Positions 44,561 through 56,057 of a DNA stretch of 64,000 nt are shown one piece after another. The notes below the pieces were generated by a model, which worked only from the letters and a program-made list of their open reading frames with translations, had not been told where the DNA came from and ran no database searches. A program made the translations under genes and the position numbers. Source of the DNA: Rebecca billardiae RCC1528 (taxonomy: Eukaryota > Haptophyta); assembly GCA_965240325.2 (NCBI GenBank), contig OZ251230.1, forward strand, positions 62,001 through 126,000, read 5' to 3'. The first letter of the stretch is position 1. The number at the start of each line of letters is the position of its first letter.

Positions 44561-45649
44561 ATGGGTGCCGCGTGCTGCTGCGCGCGTGCCGAAGAGGCGG
44601 CTCCGCGAGGCCCCGCGGCATCCGCCGACGCCCTGGTGCCCGTCGTGCCCACGGCAGAGCCCAAACCCGCCGCCGAGCCGCCACCCGCGAGCGGCCCAGC
44701 CCCGGCCTCCGCCGCCGAGCCGCCGCTCGCGTTTGACGCCGTGCACGCGGCCGTCGTGGCCGAGATCGAGGCGCACGCGGACGTGTGGGTGCGCGAGCGC
44801 AAGGACCTCGAGGCCGTGGTCGCGCGGTTCCGCGCGCTCCGCGGGCGCGTGCCGATGATGCGCCTCGTGCACGGCAGCACGCTCGCCCAGCTCGGCCGCA
44901 TCCCGCGCTCGGACGAGCTCGGCGCGGACGGCGCGCCGTACTGGCGGCCCCTCGACGAGGTGCACGCGGCGTGGGAGGCGCGGCCGATCGAGGGCGACGC
45001 GGCCGGGCGGCGGTACGCGCGGCTCAACGTCGCCTTCCTCAGCCACCGCTGGACGCGCCCGGCGGAGGGCCGCCCGGACGACGCGTCGGGCTCGAAGGCG
45101 CAGATCGTGCGCGCGCTCACGCAGTACGGCCGCAGCGTGTACGCGCACGACAGCTGGTGGTGGATCGACTGGACGTGCGCGGACCAGCAGCACACGGCCG
45201 GGCACATCGCCGCGCTGCCGCTCTACATCGCCGCCTCCACCGAGCTCGTCTCCGTCTACCCGCCCGGCACCGACTACGACCGGCGCGGCTGGATCCGGTG
45301 CGAGCGCGCGCTCGGCGCCGCGCTCAACTCGCCGCGCGCGTGGAAGATGGTGCCGCCCGAGGAGTTCGCGCGGCTGCGCGCGGTGGGCGCGGCGCCGGCG
45401 CAGACGGAGTGGTGGACGCTCGACGACCCGGCGCTCGGCGAGGCGAGCGTCGAGGCGGACCGCGCGTACCTCGCCGCCCTCTCCGCGCTCGCGCTCAGGC
45501 TGTGGCCGGTCGGGTACGCGGCCAACTGGCACGCGGAGAGCAACCAGTACGCGGACTGGGGGTACGAGCCGAGGCTCGAGTACGGCAAGACGCGCATCTT
45601 CACGTGGTGCATGAACTACTACTCGGGGCTGGGCGCGGAGGAAGCGTAG
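44561..45649 (+). CDS. FLSHRW-motif protein with dual-lipidation N-terminus
   Basis: 362 residues. The start ATG at 44561 gives MGAACCCARAEE, a textbook N-myristoylation plus palmitoylation signal; the open frame extends 25 codons upstream but would hide it. After a Pro/Ala linker, the conserved part includes VAFLSHRWTRP, KAQIVRALTQYG, SWWWIDWTCADQQH, ALPLYIAASTELVSVYPPG, GWIRCERALGAAL and IFTWCMNYY. The F-L-S-H-R-W...W-x-D-x-x-C...R-x-W-C-x-x-E order is like that of HET/TIR-like immune or signalling domains found widely as unknown proteins in algae and fungi. Enzymatic activity is unknown. If the lipid signal is used, it sits on the inner face of the plasma membrane. Confidence 0.6.
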   Translation: MGAACCCARAEEAAPRGPAASADALVPVVPTAEPKPAAEPPPASGPAPASAAEPPLAFDAVHAAVVAEIEAHADVWVRERKDLEAVVARFRALRGRVPMMRLVHGSTLAQLGRIPRSDELGADGAPYWRPLDEVHAAWEARPIEGDAAGRRYARLNVAFLSHRWTRPAEGRPDDASGSKAQIVRALTQYGRSVYAHDSWWWIDWTCADQQHTAGHIAALPLYIAASTELVSVYPPGTDYDRRGWIRCERALGAALNSPRAWKMVPPEEFARLRAVGAAPAQTEWWTLDDPALGEASVEADRAYLAALSALALRLWPVGYAANWHAESNQYADWGYEPRLEYGKTRIFTWCMNYYSGLGAEEA

Positions 45650-45973
45650 CCCCCGGCACGCGTACACCAACAGATTCTACTCACATCGTTCCGTCACCCC
45701 ATATGAATGATACGAGGCAATCGGACGTTTTCGCGCTCGTCTTTCTAACAAAACGACAATGGACCGGCGCGCGGTACTTGTCCGGCGGATCGCGCCGCTT
45801 TTGTAGGAGTGTTCCCATGAGATTGCGATCTTACTTCTCGCCGCGCGCGCGCGCAACCAGCGACTCTGAGTGAGCAAGCAGCTCGTCATTCATCGCCGAG
45901 CACACAGCGCCGACCCGACGTCGTGCTCGAAAAGCCCACCGCGGGCGGCAGCACCAGCAGCGGGCGCGGCGCG
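45650..45973. other. Intergenic, nothing recognised
   Basis: 324 bp between two plus-strand genes, with a mildly AT-rich start at 45670-45760. No gene or repeat is seen. Confidence 0.5.
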
Positions 45974-47231
45974 ATGGCGAATGACGGCCTCTGGCGCGTG
46001 GTGGGCTACAGCCCGAGCATCATCGGCGACTCGCCCTCCGTCGACGTGTACAGCCCCGCGCGCGCCAACATCCACGAGCGCGACCTGCCGCTGATCCGCG
46101 CGATGGGCGCGACGCACATCCGGCTGTGGTCGTGGAGCCTCGAGCGCGACTACCGCGGCTTCCTCGACGCGTGCCAGGCGCACGGGCTGCGCGTGCTCAT
46201 CTCCTTCCCGCTCCGCTCCGAGTGGTACGAGGACATCGTCTCGCGGCGCGCGCTCGAGCTGATCGAGCGAGACTTCCGCACGTTTGTGCAGACGCACGCG
46301 GGGCACGAGGCGGTGGCGATGTGGCTGCTGGGCAACGAGCCGAACGTGGACGCGGCGTACAACGACAACCCGCTCACGTTCTACGACGCGGTCCGCCGCC
46401 TCCTGCGCGTGCTCGACGAGCTGGACGCGACGCACAAGCGGCCGTCGTGCGTGCCGCTCGGCGACGTGCAGATCCGCGCGTGGGTCGAGGCGTACGAGCG
46501 CGAGCCGCTGGGGCTGGACATGTGGTGCCTCCAGGTGTACCGCGGGCGCACGTTCGGCGGGCTCTTCACCGACTACTTCGAGCACAGCACGCTGCCGCTG
46601 CTCATCACCGAGTTTGGGTACGACGCGTGGAACCTGCGGAACGGCACGGTGCGCGCGTGGCCGCAGGCGGACGCGGTGCACGCGCTCTGGAAGGAGATCG
46701 AGGCGGCGGCGCGGCTGCGGCCGTGCCGGGGCTCGCGGCCGAAGGGGTGCGTGCGCGGCGGCGCCGTCTTCGAGTGGAGCGACGAGTGGTGGAAGGGCGC
46801 GGGCGACAGCGCGCGCGCGATCATCGGCTGCCCCGACCGCGACGCTTCCCGGCAGCGGCCGTGCGGCCACGACTCGGACGGCTTCGACGACGGCCACCTG
46901 TCGGAGGAGTACATGGGGCTGGGCGAGATCTTCGACTCGCACGGGCAGCACTGCCTGCGCCTGCGCCCCGCGTACTACCGCCTCGCCGACGCGTGGGGCT
47001 CGCTCGGCCCCGCCAAGGCGGCGGCTGGCGGCGGCGTGCACTGCGCGGGCGGCCTCCCGGTCTCCACGCTGCTGCCGTGGGCGGCGCTGTTCGGCGCGCT
47101 GCTGCTGGGCGCGCTGCTCGCGCTGTGCGTGGCGGGCGGCGTGCTGCGCCGCTGCGTGGGCGCGCCGGCTGACGACGTCGAGGCCAACCCGGGGCGCCAC
47201 CGCACACGACCGATGGGGCGGCTGAGCACGA

Positions 47232-47282
<51 letters not shown>

Positions 47283-49415
47283 GCGCGGCTGCGCCCGCCA
47301 AGGGCGGCGGCAAGGCCGAGGGCGGCGGCAAGGGCGAGGGCGGCGCCGCAGCGCCCAAGCCGGCCGCCGCCGCCGAGCCGGCGGCGGAGGCGGCGCCGCT
47401 GCGCAAGGCGCTGCGCGAGGCCGCGCTCGCGTGCCTGCCGCCGCCCACCGAGCGCGCCGACGACGGGCGCGCGCGCCGCACCAAGTCGCGCGTCAAGTCG
47501 GTCTCCGAGAAGCTGGGCTCTGTGCACGTGCACGCGGACGAGGCCGAGAGCGGCCCGTTCTGCGCGCACCTGCTCAACGCGTTCCGCACGTACGCGGTGC
47601 CGGCGTGCTCGGGCGAGCTGCTGTACGACGCGCGCGGCGACGACTCGCACGACAACTACTGGCCGTGCTCGCGCGAGCCCGCGCTGCTCGAGTGCCCAAA
47701 GGTGATGCGCGACGCGTGGCGCGTCGCCCTCGCGACGCTCTTCCTCGCGCTGCGCTCCGACTCGGACCTGGTGTTCCACGCGCCGCAGAGGCTGCGCCGC
47801 GTGTTCGAGGCGTGCGTCAAGATCCGCGCGGCGGGCGCGAGTGTGCACGTCACGCTGCACCTGCGCGCCGCGCTGCGCCAGCTCGACGCGGACGTCTCGC
47901 TGCTGCAGGGCGACCTCGGCCCCGCGGCGCGCGCGGGGCCGGGGCGCAGCCGACCGCGCGAGGCGGAGTCGGTGGACAACCTGAACGCGCTGCTGAGCGT
48001 GCACGAGGCGAAGGCGCAGGTGGCGCTGGACGAGGGCGCCGCGCCGCCGCGCCGGCCGTCGCTCTTCTCGGCGAGCGCGCTCTCGCGCGCGCTCGGCGCG
48101 CCCGAGCTCGGCTTCAAGGCGTTCCGCACGCACTGGTCCGCGCCCGCCACGTGGCTGGTGCTGCCGCTGATCGCGGGCAACTTCCTGCCGATCGTGCGCT
48201 TCAAGGTGTTCGCGCTCGGGCTGGGGCTGTTCGTGCTGCAGTCGTGGCCGTGGCTGCAGCGCCGCATGTACGCGATCCCGCTGGCGGCGCGCACGCAGGA
48301 GCTCTCCTTCTGGCAGCTCGCCCTCGCCGAGGCGTCCATGTGCGTGTTCGAGGGCTGCGTCGACCTGGTCATCTTCACGAGGCACGACGCGTGGCCCGCG
48401 CTCAGCGCGCTGCGCGAGCGCGGGCTGTGCGCCACGCTGCGCGCCGCGACGGGGCGCGACGCGGTGCTGGCGTTCACGATCGCGGCGCTGCGCGCGGCCA
48501 ACCAGCTGCTCGCGCTCGCCTTCATCCTCGCCGTCTGGCCCGCCGGGCTGCACGACGAGGGCCCGCTCCGGCCGTTTGGCGCGCTCGCGACCGACGAGCC
48601 CGCCGCGGTGGGCGCGCCGCGCGTCTCGCGCGGCTCGGCCGTGTTCGTCGCGCTCGGCGGGCTGCGCGCGCTGCTGAACGTGGCCAAGCTCGTGCTGCAG
48701 CGCATGCGGCTCAACCAGCTCGCGCAGTCCGGCTGGCAGAACGCCGCGTCCTTCCTCTTCTTCTCCGCGTTCACCGTGCTGTCGGTGCTGTGGGAGGCGT
48801 GGGTGATCGTGCCGCTCGCGCTCTCCTTCTCCGTCTCGCAGACGTGCGGCTGCAAGGACTTCCGCGGCGAGGAGAGCGGCGCGCTGCCGTGGTGCACCGC
48901 GTCGCAGGGGCTGATGGCGTGCGGCCTCGCGGTGTACTCCGCGTGGATGCTCATCCTGATCACCTTCCTCATCACCTCGCAGTACATCTTCGTGCTCGTG
49001 CTGTGCGTGTTCGGCTACTTTGAAGGCACGCGCCGCTCGGTCGGCTCGGTCAAGCCCAAGCGCGTGCTCTTCTCGGCGGGCCGGCGGCTCTTTGGGCTGG
49101 CCGAGCTCACGCGCCGGGGCGAGGAGTCGCACGCGCGGCTGAGCGACGGCGACGCGATCTGGCAGCGGATGGTCGCGCACATGCGCGAGTCCGACCTCCT
49201 CTCCGACGCCGAGGCGGACGAGCTCGGCGGCCACACGCGCGCGATGCGGCGCGCGCTCGACGCGCTCGGCGCGGACGGCGCGCGCGCCGAGCGCGCCGTC
49301 GAGGGCGCGCGCCCGTGGCTGGGCGCGCTGGGCGTGGAGACGCTGCTCGGGCTGGCGCAGGCGAGGATGGTGGGCGTGGACGAGGCCGAGCCCGCCCTCG
49401 ACGCGCTGCTCCAGC

Positions 49416-49446
<31 letters not shown>

Positions 49447-52400
49447 CGGGCCGCCGAGCGCGCCGCCCGGCGCGCCGCCGCCGCCCGCCGCCGCCGCCGG
49501 CTCGGGCGGCGAGGACGTGCTCGGCCACTTCCGCGCGCTGCGCGACGCGTTCCGCTCGTGGCACGTGGTGCGGCTGCGCGTGGACAGCGCGCAGGACTAC
49601 CTCGCCTTCTTCCTCGGCTCGCTCGACGCGCTGGGCCTCGTCGGGCGCGCGAAGCTCAACTGGTCGGCGCACACGCGCCCGCCGCTGACCACGCTCATCC
49701 CCGCGTACGGCGAGACCGTGCTGCTGTCCGAGGAGGACCTGCGCGGCGCGGACGAGATCGGGATGAGCAAGCTGGAGGTGCTCGCCGAGATGTACCCCAT
49801 CGAGTGGTGCAACTTCGCCGAGCGCGTCGCGCGCGAGTGGGGCGCGAGCGCGGCCGCGGCCGCCGCGGCCGCGGACCGCCGGCAGCGCGCGTCGCAAAAG
49901 AAGCTGAGCGCGCCGCAGCTCGCGCACGCGGCGAGCGAAGCGGCGCGCGCGAGCGCGCTGGGCAACGGCACGTTCGCCTCGGTGCTGCTGCGCGAGTTCG
50001 TCGCGGGTGGCGGCCCCACGCTCACCGCCCTCGCCGACGGCCGCCCCGCCGCCTCGCTCGGCCTGTCCATCCGGCTGTGGGCGTCGTACCGCCAGCAGAC
50101 GGTCGCGCGCACCGTGCGCGGCGCGGTGCTGTACCGCCAGGTGCTCGCCGACGTCTTCGCGCTGGACGCGGGGGCGGGCGGCGGGTGGGAGGGCGAGGAG
50201 GCGGGCTCCGCCGCCGCCGCCGCCGCCGCCGCCGCGCGCGCGCACGCCGCCTCCAAGACGCAGGTGCTCCTCGCGCACCAGCGCTACTCGGTGGACGGCC
50301 GCGTGCGGCAGGACGTCGACCTGCTGCTGCGCTCGCACGCGGGGCTCGAGATCGTGTACGACCTCGCGCTCCCCGAGGGCGGCGAGGCGCGCGGCGGGGT
50401 GAACGCGCTGCTGCGCTCGACGCTCAGCCAGATCGCCGAGCGCCTCGGCGGCGCCGCGCCCGGCGCGGACAGCGCGGACGGCGCGCCGCCGCCCGCCAGC
50501 GCGCCGCCCGCCAACGCGGCGCACGAGGACGTGGTCGCGTACGCGCGCGCGCACCCGGCCGCCGGGCTGCTCGTCGACGGGGGCTCGCGGCTGCGCGGCG
50601 GCGTGGCGGTGCAGCACGCGTCGGTGTGCGTGCGCTTCGGCCCCGACGGCCGGCGCGAGGTCCTCGCCGTCCTCCCCCGCCGCCGCGCCCTCGTGCCCAA
50701 CGCGCGCTACGTGCGCGACTGGACGAGCGCGCGCTTCTCGGGCAAGGCGTGCAACCTGCGCAACGGCGCCTACTTCGTGCGCGGGCAGGTGGTGCAGGTG
50801 ATGGACGCGAACATGGACTGCAAGTACGGCGAGTACCTCAAGATGTCGTGGCTCCTCGAGAAGTTCGGCGAGCGCGGCACCCGCCTCGTCGGCTGCCGCG
50901 AGGCCATCTTCACGCGGTACGACGGCGCGGTCGGCCGGCACGCCGCCAACGCCGAGTGGACGTTTGGCACCATCTTCCAGCGCGTGCTCGCCACGCCGCT
51001 CAACATCCGGCTGCACTACGGCCACCCGGACTTCTTCGACGCGGACTGGCTCCGCCGCGCGGGCATCCTCGCCAAGGCCTCCCCCGTCGTGCACCTCAAC
51101 GAGGACGTGTTCGCCGGGTACGAGCTGCTGCGCTCCGCCGCAAAGTCGGAGCACCGCGACTTTGTGCAGTTTGAGAAGGGGCGCGAGGTCAACTTCGTCG
51201 GGATGAACGCGTTCGAGGGGAAGCTCGCGCTCGGCGCGATCGCGCAGTGCCGCACGGCGGACGTGTACAAGCTCAACCGCGAGCTGGACATCTGGCGCCA
51301 GGCGATGCTCTTCCACTCCTCGCTCGGCTTCTACCTGACGCAGGCGCTGTCCGCCTTCTCGGTGTACCTGTTCGTGGTCGTGTACGTGCTGCTGGCGCTG
51401 GCGCACATCTCGCTCGACGAGCTGCGCCAGCTCGAGATCGCGCTGGGCACGGAGTGGTGCGCGCGCGCGCGCGCGCGGCGGCGGCGGGCGCCACCGCCAC
51501 CGCCACTGCCACCGCCACCGCCACCGCCGCCACCGCGCGGCACGCTCTCTCTTGCCTCGCGCGCGCGCGCCCGCTGCTGAGCGCGCCGCCTGCGCCCTCC
51601 CTGCGCGCCCTCCGTGCGCGCGCGCGCGCGCGCCTGCCGTGCGCAGGGTGCTCAACATCGGCTTCTCGCTCGTGCTGCCGCTGTTCACCGAGCTCGCCCT
51701 CGAGCGCGGCGCTCTGCCCGCCCTCTCCGAGGTGCTCTTCCACCTGCCCGTCTCCACGTGCCTCTTCGTGTTCCACCTGCAGACGCGGCTGCACACGATG
51801 GCGATGGGCAGCGCCACCGGCAAGGCCGACTACGCCAACACGGGGCGCGCGGGGCCCGAGACGCGCAAGACGCTGCTCGAGCTGTACACGCTGTACTCGC
51901 GCTCGCACTACCACCCGGCCGCGTTCCTGCTCGTCCTGCTCGTGCTGCACCGCGTCCTCGTCGCCGACGCCGCGACCGAGTCTCTGCCGCTCGCGTTCAT
52001 GTGGTTTGCCGCGTGCGACTGGCTGCTGGCGCCCGTGCTCTTCTCGCCGATGCCCACCTCCACGTCGGTGATCCGCGACTGCAAGGAGCTGGCGCTCTTC
52101 ATCTCGCGCGGCTTCACGCCGCTCTCCGTCGACGGCTGGTGGGACCTGAGCAAGCCCGAGGTGCGCGACGCCGTCGAGTACCTCCGCGCGCCCGACGCGG
52201 CGGGCCTCGCGCCGGCCGAGCGCGCGGCGCTGCGGGGCGCGGCCGCCAAGCTGAGCGCCGCCGCGCTGTCCGAGCACAAGATGCAGAGCCTCTCGCAGTG
52301 GGTGACGCACGAGCTGCGCGACGAGCTCGAGCACCTGTACCGCCTCTCGCCGCGCGACGCGTACGTCGAGATCATCCGCCGGCTCTGCCTCTCCGCCCTC

Positions 52401-53407
52401 TCCCTCGCCGTGATCGTGCTCGTCCTGCCGCCCGCCGCGATCGCGGTGGCAGTGCACTCGCTGCTGGGGTGGGCGGCGCACCAGGGCTGGGCGCACGTCG
52501 CGGGGTACCTGCTCGACTCGGCGGACTCGAAGCTCACGGCGCGCGAGCGGCGCGGCGCGCGCGGCTCCGCGGCGCGCGGCCTCCTCGCCCCCGCCATCCG
52601 GCACACGCCCTCCGTGCTCGCGCTGGGCGTGTACGTGGCCGTCCTCGGCTGGTCGCTGCCCACGCCTGCGGTCGCGCCCAGCGTGAGCGCGGCGCTGCTG
52701 TCGTTGCTCTGCGTGCTCGCGCTCGCGTACCAGATCGAGCAGGTGCGCGGCGCGCGGGCGCACGCCCTCCCCCGCCCCGCGCGCGCGCCGCCTGCACGCC
52801 CTGGCGTCACGCGCTCCCCGTGCCCCCTCCTCCGTGCGCGTGCTCAGGTGAACCTGATCCTGGCCTTCCGCGCACACCGCGCGGCGCCGGCACACACGCC
52901 CGCGCCGGGCGAGATGCCGGTGGTCTCCGCGTTCGAGGACGTGAACGTGCTGCACAAGGTGCGGCGGCGCTACCCGCAGCACTACGTGATGCGCATGGTC
53001 GGCGGCTTCATCCTCGGCGTGCAGGTGTGCGCCCACCGCGCCGCGCGCGCGCCCGCCCGGCCGCGCCGCCCGCCACGCGCCCGCGCCGCGCGCTCAGCTG
53101 CGGCGCCCGGCGCGCGCGCGCGCGCCCGTGCGCGCAGGGCGCCCTCGCCTTCTTCCTCGTCGTGTTCGAGCGCGTGCACACGAGCGTGCTGCTCACCAGC
53201 ATGGTGGCGGAGGCGCGCTCGCAGCAGCGCGTCGGCCGCGGCCACGTGCTCGACCGCGCGTGGCTGCAGCACGTGGAGCGCGAGAAGGCGCGCGCAAAGG
53301 CGCGCGCCATCGTGCCCGCACGGCCCGTGCCGCCCGCGGCAGAGGCGCCGCGGGCGAGCTACCTGTACAGCCGCAAGCCCGCGCAGTCATCCGGCGCGCG
53401 CGCATGA
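45974..53407 (+). CDS. GH72-like glucanosyltransferase domain fused to GT48 1,3-beta-glucan synthase
   Basis: Four exons (45974-51456, 51647-52742, 52848-53024 and 53138-53407), GT-AG, 2,341 residues. Residues 8-345 look like a clan-A beta-glucanosyltransferase: THIRLWSWSLERDY, LLGNEPNV (acid/base Glu122), WCLQVYRGRTFGG and LLITEFGYDAW (nucleophile Glu213). A membrane span (LPWAALFGALLLGALLALCV, near 368-387) and a Gly-rich linker follow. Then a GT48 callose synthase: several spans (723-1010), LTTLIPAYGETVLLSEEDL, VMDANMDCKYGEYLKMSWLL, RLHYGHPDFFDADWL, VVHLNEDVFAGYELL, VQFEKGREVNFVGMNAFEGK, then C-terminal spans around TGRAGPETRK and LYSRSHYHP. GT48 makes 1,3-beta-glucan from UDP-glucose at the plasma membrane. 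No signal peptide precedes the GH part, so its side of the membrane is uncertain. Confidence 0.87.
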
Positions 53408-53784
53408 CCTCGCGCTGCGCGCACGCACGATTTGCTCGACGGTATTAGAACCCTAACTCAGGCAGGCGACATTAGTCTCAATTGACGATGACAATCAGTC
53501 AATCTGCTGATGCCGACGACTTCATTCGTTCAATCATCAATTGTCATTCGTCGTCGACATCGCGCAACAAAGTCCTGCTGCCGACCTGGCGCGTTCGGCG
53601 GGCGGGTCACTTGCTGGCTTGCTCGCGCGACACTGGCCAGTCGCCCGCCAACCGGCGGCGGCGGGGCGTGCGACCGCGTGCACATCGCGCGCGCGTCGTC
53701 GGCGCGCAGCTGGCCGGCCGCGCCGCGTGCGCTGAGCGCGTGCGACGGGGCGTGGCCGCGTGTTTCGTGTCGACCCGCGGCCCG
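53408..53784. other. Intergenic with partial inverted repeat
   Basis: 377 bp. Near 53484-53566, GACGATGACAAT faces ATTGTCATTCGTCGTC with small mismatches, forming a possible hairpin. Otherwise nothing is recognised. It precedes the codanin-like gene. Confidence 0.45.
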
Positions 53785-55769
53785 ATGCAGCCCGCGTCCG
53801 CCGAGGCCGTCGCCACGGCGGCGCTGCGCGCGCTGCTGCGCGGCGAAGTGCAGGCGGAGGCCGTGTGCGCGTGGCTGCATGGCGCGCACGCGCCGGCGCC
53901 GTTCGACGGCTGCGGCGACGCGGAGCGCGTCGCGTTCGCGAGGCGCATCGTCTCCTTCGTCGACGAGGAGTCCGCGCGCTTCGCCGCCGCTGCGCCGCCG
54001 CCGCCGCCGTCGCAGCCGCCGGCCGCGGTCGCGCAGTCGAGCGCGCCGCGTCAGCCCGCGCCGCCCGCCGCGGCGTGTGCGCCGCGCGCCCCGCAGCGCG
54101 TGTACGAGGACGAGTTCCCCACGCTCGGCGCCGCGCCGGACCAGCCGCCGCGTCGGAGCAAGCCCGCCGGCCCCAAGGCGGCCGGGCCGAAGCGCAAGCT
54201 CAGGCCGACGCCGCTCGAGCCGGCACCGCAGCCGCCGCAGCCGCAGCAGCCAGGCGGCGCGCCCAAGCCGGCAGCGCCACGGCAGCAGGCTGCGCTCGTG
54301 CGGGTGGCGGCCGACGGCGCCGCCGAGCGCGCGGGCGCCGGGCGGCCGTGCGCCGTGGGTGCCGGCGCACCGCATGCCTGCTGTGCCCCGGGCGCAAAGG
54401 CCGCAGCCGCGCCGCCTGAGCTGCGCGCGCAGCCGGCGCCGGCCGGCGCGCACGGCGGCGATGCTCCTGCGCCCCGCGCGTGCAGCCCGCCAGGCGCCGC
54501 GCGCACGCGCGCGGATGCGCCCCCGCCGCCGCGCGCCGCCGGGCCCTCGGCGTCCCTCGGCGCGCGCGCGGACGCGAGCGCCGCACAGCGCGCCGCCCCG
54601 CGCCCAGACGAGCCTGCGAACGTGCCGGACGCGCGCCCGGCGGCGGCGGCGGCGGCGGCCGTCGAGGCGGAGTGGCCCGCGCTGGGCGGCGCGGCGGGGC
54701 CAGTGCACGGCCGCCGCCGCCGCCTCGACCTCTCGGACGCGCGCACGCAGCAGGTGGCGGGCAGCGCGGGCGGGCAGCCAGGCGCGGTCGGTGCGAGCGC
54801 ATGCGGCGCGGCCGCATGCGCGCCCGCGGCCGACGCGCCCGCGGCCGGCGACGGCGACGGCGCTGCGCAGTGCGCGCGAGCAGGCGGCGCGGGAGCGGTG
54901 GCGGCGACAGCCGGGACCGCCACCGGCGGCGACGACGCGCTCAGCGGCGGCACGGGCGCGGGGCCAGCCAGCTCAGCGGGCGTGGGCGCGAGTGCGGGCG
55001 GCGGCCGCGCAACCGGCGCCGGTGGCGGCGGGAGCGGCGGTGGCGGCCGCGTGGCGGACGTCGCGCCGGACGCGGAGCACGACGAGCCGCTGAGCCGCGT
55101 GCCGCGCGCGGCCGAGCTCTCTCGCCTCGCGCTCGCGCACGCGGCCGCGCTGCAATCGGCGCGCGCGTGCGCGCCCCTGCTGCCCGCGCTCGCGTCGGCC
55201 GCGCGGCTGCTGCGCGCGGCGCAGGAGCCGCACGCACACGCCGACGGCGCGGCGGCGGCGGCGGCGGCGGCAGGCGACGGCGCGGTTGGCGCGCGCGGCG
55301 AGGCGCTGGGCGGCGCGCCGGCGGGCGCCGCCGCGTGCGCGCCGGACGCGCGGCGCCGCGCCCTCTTCGTGAGCGCGCGCGCGTGCCGCGCGTACGGCGC
55401 CGCTGTGCTGTGTGCATGCGAGCACCTCGCGCTCGCGCTGCCCGCGCGGCTGCTGTCGAGGCTCGCGGCGGAGGGCGCGCTGCGCGCGGCGGAGGGCGGC
55501 GCAGAGGCGTGCGCGCGCTTCGCCGCCGCCGCGCGCGAGGCGCACGCCGCCGCGCGCGCGCACGCGCACGCGCACACGCTGAGCGTCGGCGGGTCTGGCG
55601 GCTTCAGCCGAGCGGCGCCGCGCGCGGCCGCGCGCGCGCACGAGCACGACGCAGCCGCGGCGCGCGCGCTCGCCGCGCCGGGGAGCGCGGAGGCGCTGCT
55701 GGCGCAGGGGCGCGAGGAGCTGCGCGACGCGTTCCTCAACCTCGCGCGTGACTTTGTGGCCGGCGCGCT

Positions 55770-55811
<42 letters not shown>

Positions 55812-56019
55812 GCGCGCGCGCGCGGGCGGCCGCGGCGCGCGCGGCGCCGCGGCGGACGGCGGCGCGCACGCGCTGCGCGCGCGCTCGCACGAGCTGCTCG
55901 CGCGGCTGCACGAGATCGCCGCGGACGTGGGCAACCGCGCGATGGCGCAGGCATCGCGTGCGTCCGCCGCCGATGGCGCCGGCGCCGGCGGCGACGCCGG
56001 CGCGGGGCCCGGCACGGGC

Positions 56020-56057
<38 letters not shown>

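Noticed and set aside
45890-51823. 1,977-codon open frame on the minus strand
   Set aside because: Antisense shadow of the glucan synthase gene; the plus strand has clear GT48 motifs.
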